In this document: positions 57,215-64,000 of the stretch, piece after piece | How positions within the stretch are numbered: the first letter of the stretch is position 1 | How the letters are laid out: each line of letters starts with the position of its first letter | Assembly: GCF_036785885.1 (NCBI RefSeq) | Contig: NC_092312.1 | Location: 25,500,001-25,564,000 of the forward strand | Source of the DNA: Coffea arabica | Taxonomy: Eukaryota; Streptophyta; Magnoliopsida; Gentianales; Rubiaceae | Direction of reading: 5' to 3' | DNA length: 64,000 nucleotides | Program-made: the position numbers and the translations under genes | Notes under the pieces: model-generated | The model's input: only the letters and a program-made list of their open reading frames with translations | Told to the model about the DNA's origin: nothing | The model's database searches: none

Positions 57215-58791
57215 CTAGGGGAAAAAGCCCGCGCCATGCGCGGGAGTTTAGTACCTATAATTAAAGATAGTTAATAATTATTATTTAATATTTTGTAGTA
57301 TAAGAATTGAAGTGTGACAATTTTATTATGTGATATTAAACAGAAAAATCATAAATTACATATTGAGTAAAAAATATAATATGCACTGAAATATAATTAT
57401 AAAACACAATTAACCACTTTGTGTCTAATCTAATAGAATAAAAGATCTACTTATATCTGCTCATGCACTTTAGGGATATTAAAATTTGTTGTTTAGTTTG
57501 AATTTGATTTTGATATGAAGGCAATCCACCTCATTATCTTGTCATATAAGTGAGATTTGAATAATTAGCATACTTGAAGAAATCATTGCTAGTGGAATTT
57601 CAGTTCTTGCAAGCCAAATTCTTTAATTTATATTGATTCCAAAGGCATATCATCATGAAACATCCACATTGATCAATCAATCAATTATGATTTATTGTAT
57701 GATTTAGGACATATAGCAAAACATCTCATTCTCAGTAGGGGTTACAATCACAAAACATCAGTTTTTGACCTAGTTGCAAAGATATACAATAACTAACAGG
57801 CTAATCTAGATGAATAATTACCTCAAAAAAGTACTAAAACATCTTAATCCATTCAATTCAAGAAACAATTAAAAGTAATGAAGTACATACTTTGGATCTA
57901 CAGCCAAATACTTTTAACTAGATAGTTAAATACATTGGCAAATCAAATGAAGTGAAAAATTGGCTAAATGGAATCATCAATAAAGTAGCAAACAATTTGA
58001 AAATTACCGTAACTAATAGTTAAAACAACAAAAGAAATAAATGCAATCTATAAATGAAAAATTTTATGATGATAAACTTATTATAAACCACAAATAACAA
58101 TTAACAAATGTGATCTCTTCCCTATCAAGCCTATCTAACATGGACAATTGAATTAAAACACTAAAAAAAGTATTGCATATACAACTTGCAAGATTACAGA
58201 TTTCTTACAACCAAAAAAGTAGGTTAGTTAAAGAAAACATATCTATTGAAAAAGATGTTGCAAAATGGGATAGAGGAGTAACTAATATAGCAACATCTGA
58301 ATTCAATAGACTACATCATTGTAGTGGAACAAATTTATAAGTAAATGAAATGAATTTGAATAGATGGGGGTTACTATGGTAACGGCCAAAAAACCAAACT
58401 TCTCTACTAATCAGTATTAATTATGGCTTAACATCTATATATCATAAGTTTGCAAATAACTGATGAAAAATGCTTTAAGAAATTAAGAGACTTGGATGTT
58501 AATCCAATTAAATGATTAAAAGGATTTTTATGTAATTTCATTAAAACACAAGTTGAATTCAATTGTACCCAATGTTTAATCGAATATCGAATATTGCCAA
58601 ATGTTAAACTTACCCATAGCTTTAAATGTCTGACAGAACATTTAAGTAATTATAAAAAAATCAAATTAACTATAATGATTCATATTCAATACTTCAATTG
58701 CACTTCAAATACTCTCATATTTCCAAATAGCCCCATCCTTGCGGTTGAAATCTTTACTCTAAACTCATTCTTATATAGTATAATATAAAGA
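57215..58791 (-). mobile_element. Non-autonomous Helitron, minus orientation
   Basis: Read on the minus strand, the 3' end is a hairpin CCCGCGC-ATG-GCGCGGG (complement of 57228-57244), then CTTTTTCCCCTAG, then a host T. This is the diagnostic Helitron terminus (hairpin about 10 bases before CTRR). The 5' end is proposed at 58791, where the minus strand reads A|TCTTTATATTATACTATA, fitting the TC start after a host A. The host junction would be A|T on both sides, as Helitrons require. The interior is AT-rich with no Rep/helicase frame. The 3' end is firm; the 5' end is less certain. Confidence 0.65.
57228..57244 (-). other. Helitron 3'-terminal hairpin
   Basis: A 7-bp perfect GC stem with a 3-base loop, CCCGCGCCATGCGCGGG on the plus strand, in an otherwise AT-rich region. 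Confidence 0.75.
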
Positions 58792-58891
58792 TATCAGTCA
58801 AAGAGGGATCAGTGTGATTTTTAATATTAGAGAGTATTTATGTGAAATTATCAGAAACTGCTAACGAGGTTTCTAAAATTATCCCTTTAGA

Positions 58892-59147
58892 AAAAGATAC
58901 CCATATATTTGTAAAGCCAAACAAGCGTCGTTTGACTTGTGATGAAGGCCGCAGGAACTCAAAAGTCAAAATGACGGAAATGCGCTAGCACTCGAAGTTC
59001 TTCTTGAGTACTGGTAAATGAAGGCGTGAAATTTTACATTTCAACGAATTATTGTTTGTTTGGTACTGGTCAACCGCAACCTTTTTATATTGGCTGAGGC
59101 AGATCCCAGTATTTCGGCCTCCGTTCGACTCGTGACTCACTGGCTCA

Positions 59148-59184
<37 letters not shown>

Positions 59185-59469
59185 ATCTTCTCATCACTTT
59201 CTCTCTCTCTCTTTCTAACATAATTAGGTTTTACTCAGGTACCGTTTTCCAGCCTCTCTGAAATTAATTTATCTCCTAATCAATTTCAGTTCTTAACAAA
59301 TTCGTAATTTTTTTTGGTTAATTTTAGTCATGCTTGATCTCTACACCTTTTTCATTTATGTGTATTGATGTTAATATTCGTAAATTTTGCTTTAGTGATT
59401 CGTACAGTAATTAATACAAAAATTTTGATTACGTGAAATTTTTTTTTTTGGTGTTGTAGGTGAGCAGTA
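58892..59469 (+). other. Promoter and 5' leader of the citrate synthase gene
   Basis: A TTTTTATATTGG stretch near 59081 may serve as TATA. The presumed leader contains (TCA)n at 59148-59183 and (CT)n at 59200-59213. TTACTCAG|GTACCG at about 59238 looks like a donor, and TGTTGTAG|GTGAGCAG at 59459 an acceptor, suggesting an intron in the 5' leader just before the ATG at 59470. Confidence 0.5.
59148..59183. repeat. (ATC)n microsatellite in the citrate synthase 5' leader
   Basis: About twelve ATC/TCA units in the presumed untranslated exon. The Met-rich minus-strand frame here is a shadow of it. Confidence 0.9.
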
Positions 59470-62400
59470 ATGGTCTTCTTCCGGAGCGTTTCGCTGCTAT
59501 CGAAGCTGCGGTCTCGTGCTGTAAGTTTATTTTTTCCGCTTTGATATAACAGTCATGCGCATAAGAGTTAATTTTTTTGGTGATTAATGTGTTTAATAAA
59601 TAAATGTTGCAAAGGTGATGAGCTTTTTTGAAATTTTTTTTTATTTTTGTTGGTTTCACTTGGAATTATTTGATAGGTTCGACAGCCTAATCTGAGCAAT
59701 TCTGTTCGCTGGCTTCAAATTCAGACCTCGTCTCCTGATCTGGTAGTTCTTCTTTTTATTGTGGTATTTTCCTTAATATTGATGTTTTTATGCGTTAATT
59801 GATTTGTGTTTATTCGTTTTAAAATGGAAAATTGGTGTCGTTTTGTATGGATTCGTATATTCTGCTTCAAGCGGAATCTTTTGATTGAATTTCAAAGGAA
59901 ATAAAAATAAACAAAACTCAAAATTCATTTATTTCCCTTTTGAGATGCAAAAATGTGTTGGATCCAGTATGGTAAAAAGTTGCATTTACTGTCATGCCTG
60001 ATGAATGCTGAACAAATGTTTAAACTTTGGACAAATCACCTCCATTTAAGTTGTCGCTTATGGAGTTTGGTGCTTGCTCTTCTGCATAAGAATCTCTGCT
60101 ATGAACTGAATCCTTTATTTAAAATTTTTAAAAGACTGTTACTGGAACCTTTGATTTCACTAATTGGCATATCATCTGCAGAATTGCAGGTGGTTCTCTT
60201 TGTCTTTCCGTTGTAGTCTTGTCATTTTCTGTGGTAATGTTCTTTTGTGTATATGTGGCACTCTAATTTCTTCTGTCTTTGGCGTAGGATCTTCGTTCTC
60301 AGCTAAAGGACCTGATTCCAGAACAACAGGTGCTCATTCACATTGTTTCGCCTCTGCGGATTTGATATCAAGCTACTTTGTTGTCATTTTGACTTTGCTA
60401 ATTTATTTTGAGTTTTCAGAATTTTTGTATTAGCACCTGAAATATTCAGTTGTCTACATTAGGTCTTTTTTTCTGTTATGGGTACTAGAACACGAAATTT
60501 TATATTGCTACAATCTGGCAGTTGCATCCTGAGGTTGGATTTTCACATGATCAAGAAGTGTGAGTATTGATTTGTGATAGCTGTGTTTATTTGTTTACCT
60601 TTTTATGGTTACAGGATCGGCTGAAAAAACTTAAGTCAGAACATGGAAAAGTTCAACTGGGAAATATTACAGTTGATATGGTAAAAATCTCCTGTTCTCT
60701 TCATGAACTGGAAGTAGCTGACTACATCATTCTTATTTAGATGATTTATCACATAAGATCTGTTATAAGATTTTGTCATGCATGTTGGAAGGTACTCGGT
60801 GGCATGAGAGGAATGACTGGATTACTTTGGGAAACTTCATTGCTTGACCCTGATGAGGTGGGATTACTTTGGGAAACTTCACTGCTTCTTGTATAGACGT
60901 ATATTTTTGGTCTTTTTTTAATGTGGTTTTTCTCCATTTTTATCATTGTTTTTGTGTGTTTTTTTGGTTTGTTTTGCAGGGTATCCGCTTTCGAGGTTTA
61001 TCTATTCCTGAATGTCAGAAATTGTTACCATCAGCAAAGCCTAGTGGAGAGCCAATGCCTGAGGGTCTTCTCTGGCTTCTATTGACAGGAAAAGTAAGTA
61101 GGCAGATTGTATCATCAGTATACTGGGGGAGTAAATGATGTGTTGCTCCTGGTCCTCTTATGCTATGCCATTGTTCTGAAACCTGTTCTTTTATTGCTCT
61201 TTAAGTCACAAAACTTTTTGTTGCAAATGAACCATTTGGTCTTGGTTCTGTTAGTGCTTGCATGGTAATTAGCTGTCCAACTCTTCTTGCAGGTTCCAAC
61301 AAAAGAACAAGCTGATTCATTATCTCAGGAACTAAGAAGTCGTGCAACTATTCCAGGTTAAGTACCTGTCAGGCTTGTAACAAACAGTTCATAATTTGAT
61401 CATTATACCCTACATTAATATCTTTTGTGCTCGAAAGTTTATCCACTCAACCAAGATAGCTCATAGTTAATCCGTGTTAGGTTTGCATGCATCAGATGTT
61501 GAGGTTATGGTTACCTTGGCCATGTCAAATTTCCTTATCAGCCTTATGAACGTGATTGTTAGCTAATTTTCATTACCGGTTGCAGATCATGTATTTAAGA
61601 CAATTGAAGCCTTGCCCGTTACTGCTCATCCAATGACTCAATTTGCAACTGGTGTCATGGCTCTTCAGGTAGGGTCCTAAACTGCAATATTCTCTTTTGG
61701 TTTTTCAGCATTCGCGAACATGTTTTGCCATTATTTTTTGTTCGGTTCACTTGGGGGTGTTCATTTGTTAGTTCAGGTGCTTGTGGAGGATTCAAGGATA
61801 TCCATCGTTTTGCTTTCTATGTTAATTCATTTGTGTAGCGTAGTTTTAATGGTTACTCCTGTCTAAATACTTACCGAAAGCTGCAGGGAAAAGCCAATGA
61901 TTTCATAAGGGGTCAATTTCTTTCCAGAAACTATCCGTGTTGATTTATTGCTTTTGAACTTGTCTCTGTGTGTCATCATTTTAGATAATGTGGCAACTAA
62001 TACCCTATCGACTTTGTATAACGGGGTGCTCTTGGGGGGGCAGGGGTGGACTTATCAATCATGAAGATGAATAGTTTAATTGATAGGTTCTTATAAGTTT
62101 GAGACAAGAATTTTACTTAGATCTTCTTCTGTATTGTAAATTTTAGTCGTGGCCTTTTTATAGCACCTGTCCTTTAAAGTGACAAATATGTTGGAGAAAT
62201 GGACTAGTCAAATACCTGCCTGAAGCATTATTGCAGAAATTGAATACCTTTTAGGTTGTTTGGAAGGTCATATTTGGGTTTATTAAGCTTTATTTGTTTC
62301 ACAAGTAACCTGCAAAAGTAAGGGGTAGTGCAGTTACTTTTAGCTGCTTTGTCGGACTGCTATTTTCTTGGTTTATGTTCGAAGTAACTTTGAGAACACT

Positions 62401-63801
62401 TGTTTTCTTGTTTCAGGTACAAAGTGAATTCCAGAAAGCATATGAAAAGGGAATACACAAATCAAAGTAAGAGTTTCTTATGCTTTTACTGGACAGAAAA
62501 CTGGGCTTCCATCTTAAGCAAGTACTTAATCGACTCTATTTTCAGATTCTGGGAGCCGACATATGAAGACTCTCTTAATTTGATTGCTCAGCTTCCAACT
62601 GTTGCTTCTTATGTCTACCGCAGGTTTGTGAAGTCTATGATTTTTTATTATTCAATTCTTGAATTCTATGGTGGTTTATCATTCAGAATGTGACTGCTAC
62701 TTCTACAAATGGCAATCAGCACATAGTAACCTTATTTATTTGCCAACCAATCCCAGCTCTTCATTTTCAAAGCTGGGATTTTACAACTTTGGGCTCCATT
62801 ATGGAAAATAAATTGTCAGTACATGGTTTATACGTCCTAACTCTAGCTATTAATTTGTGTAATTTCAATCCTCATCCTTTGCCTCTAATTATAGGAGTTT
62901 CTGTCCTAATTTTTCCTGCATAAAAAAGGTAATTTTTTCCAGGCGCTATAACATATCGCTGTGATCAAAGCACTTTGTAGGCATTACGTTTAAAACTTTT
63001 GAACCAGTAAGGTGATTATAGGATGTCTGCACAGACATAAGAAGTACTTATGTATGATATGTACCATTTTATAGCTATCTGCTTGATCAAAGAGGACAAT
63101 TAATATGGAGTGGTGGGACTGATATATCAGGGTTGTAGTGATGCTTGGATTTTAAATAGGGATCACATATTCAGGCACACACGCATTTTTGGCAGAATAT
63201 GTTAGGTAAATAATTATGGGATTTGCTTAATTAAACTGAAATAGTTTTTGTTAACCCTCTCACTTTCATGTAGACTCACATTTCTTGTTGCACTTGGGAT
63301 CTCTCTGATCTGCTTTTTCTTCCCACTGATCCTTTTTCTTTGTGTTTGATTTTAATTTAAATTTCTTCAAACTTAATGTGTTTGTGATTTTACTTGTGAA
63401 GAATATACAAGAATGGGCAAACTATACCGATGGACGACTCCCTAGATTATGGTGGGAATTTTGCACACATGCTTGGTTTTGGTAACCCTGAAATGAAAGA
63501 GCTTATGAGGCTTTATGTCACCATCCATACGTAAGTCATAAACAATTGATTCTTTGACTGTTTAGACCAAACAGTGATCTAAATGAGCCTTGTTAACTTC
63601 TCAACATAATACTTGATACATTTTCTTATACCTCTCTTGCAGTGACCACGAAGGTGGAAATGTTAGCGCTCACACTGGTCACCTGGTAATGGATTTCATC
63701 CTCAATTAAGCATGCTAAAGTATTGAACTTTTAATTTAATAAGGTTTCAGCATGTGCATTGGGACCTTTGATTGAAATTTGGTTAAGTGCATCCAATATA
63801 A

Positions 63802-63832
<31 letters not shown>

Positions 63833-63993
63833 AAATTAAATCCCCTTGCGTAAGCATCATACATTTTTCCATTCTCTCCTCTAACTATAGCATCTCTATA
63901 AATCAGGTTGCTAGTGCCCTTTCAGATCCTTATCTGTCATTTGCTGCTGCATTGAATGGTTTAGCTGGACCGCTGCATGGGTTGGCGAATCAG
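59470..63993 (+). CDS. CSY: Citrate synthase, mitochondrial (5' part; continues past the window)
   Basis: Condenses acetyl-CoA with oxaloacetate in the mitochondrial TCA cycle. Thirteen CDS exons, all GT-AG: 59470-59520, 59677-59742, 60288-60329, 60615-60680, 60792-60857, 60980-61093, 61293-61356, 61586-61668, 62417-62466, 62546-62623, 63402-63530, 63643-63685, 63907-63993. They join in one frame of about 290 residues. The leader [17 protein letters not shown] is a typical mitochondrial presequence. Landmarks are [101 protein letters not shown] and [20 protein letters not shown]. The last contains the first catalytic His (pig His274 equivalent). The other catalytic His and the Asp lie beyond the right edge. 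No lesions are seen. The family is about 470 residues, so roughly 60 percent is present. Confidence 0.95.
60837..60897 (+). repeat. Partial duplication of citrate synthase exon 5 in the next intron
   Basis: GATTACTTTGGGAAACTTCA is in exon 5 (about 60821-60840) and again, followed by CTGCTT, just after the donor at about 60861-60880. The period is about 40 bases. The duplicate lacks a matching acceptor and is presumably spliced out. Confidence 0.75.
63799..63832. repeat. (TA)n(TG)n microsatellite in a citrate synthase intron
   Basis: TATATATA followed by about eleven TG units between exons 12 and 13. Confidence 0.9.
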
Positions 63994-64000
63994 GTATGCT

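Larger units (their letters stand above)
54990..58885. mobile_element. MULE-like TIR element, GGGATAATTTC family, copy C, with two nested insertions
   Basis: Its outer ends are GGGATAATTTCATAAACCTC (54990) and the complement AAAATTATCCC (58885). The inverted repeats align over about 80 bp. The flanks TTTAGGAAA (54981-54989) and TTTAGAAAA (58886-58894) form a 9-bp target duplication with one mismatch. Its 3.9-kb size, against about 1.0 kb for copies A and B, is explained by a 1.3-kb TIR element (55268-56595) and a 1.6-kb Helitron (57215-58791) inside it. Removing both leaves about 1.0 kb. No transposase is visible. Confidence 0.8.

Noticed and set aside
58985..59221. Met-rich 78-codon minus-strand frame
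   Set aside because: Reverse reading of the (ATC)n microsatellite in the citrate synthase leader.

Overview
This is a window of plant nuclear DNA, from a eudicot. It is AT-rich, its genes are widely spaced and split by GT-AG introns, and it is crowded with plant transposons. The genes recognised are plant-type: CNX2/MoaA, mitochondrial citrate synthase, a VQ-motif protein and an SMP-30-like protein. I cannot name the species; an asterid is only a guess. No bacterial, phage or CRISPR features are present.

Layout. (1) 1-3.75 kb and 19.5-25.5 kb are two diverged copies of one segmental duplication. Each carries an intronless gene for a small membrane protein (91 and 89 residues). Copy 2 is expanded by several TIR elements. 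(2) 5.4-14.8 kb is a decayed gene related to the RPA1 C-terminal region. One intron holds a complete non-autonomous LTR retrotransposon (6298-13325, TSD TGTGC). That retrotransposon is itself interrupted by a Pack-MULE (10317-11632, 9-bp TSD) carrying a broken PWWP-domain gene fragment. (3) 17.85-19.0 kb is an intact single-exon SMP-30/gluconolactonase-like gene. (4) 25.5-33 kb is repeats: a tandem duplication, a probable Copia LTR, a LINE 3' remnant, a TIR element and a SINE-like sequence. (5) 33.16-33.67 kb is an intact VQ-motif gene with a degenerate duplication of its 3' flank. (6) 36.9-37.35 kb is a nuclear plastid insert joining rpoC1 and atpI pieces. (7) 38.5-41.2 kb, minus strand, is a complete six-exon CNX2 gene. 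(8) 42-50 kb is AT-rich repeat-laden DNA with no convincing gene. (9) 50.3-54.36 kb is a 4.04-kb solo LTR of Ogre/Tat type with TSD ATCTC. (10) 54.99-58.89 kb is a MULE-like TIR element containing two further insertions, one with a 50-bp G-rich minisatellite and one a minus-strand Helitron. (11) 59.47 kb to the right edge is the 5' part of a mitochondrial citrate synthase gene with 13 exons visible.

The confident genes work independently: molybdenum cofactor synthesis, the TCA cycle, probable WRKY/MAPK-linked signalling, and an unknown beta-propeller membrane protein. The most notable content is transposon architecture: exact target-site duplications allow the order of nested insertions to be read. 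No wholly new molecular system was found. The best leads are the nested PWWP-capturing Pack-MULE, the Helitron inside a MULE, the solo LTR, and the duplicated small membrane protein of unknown function.
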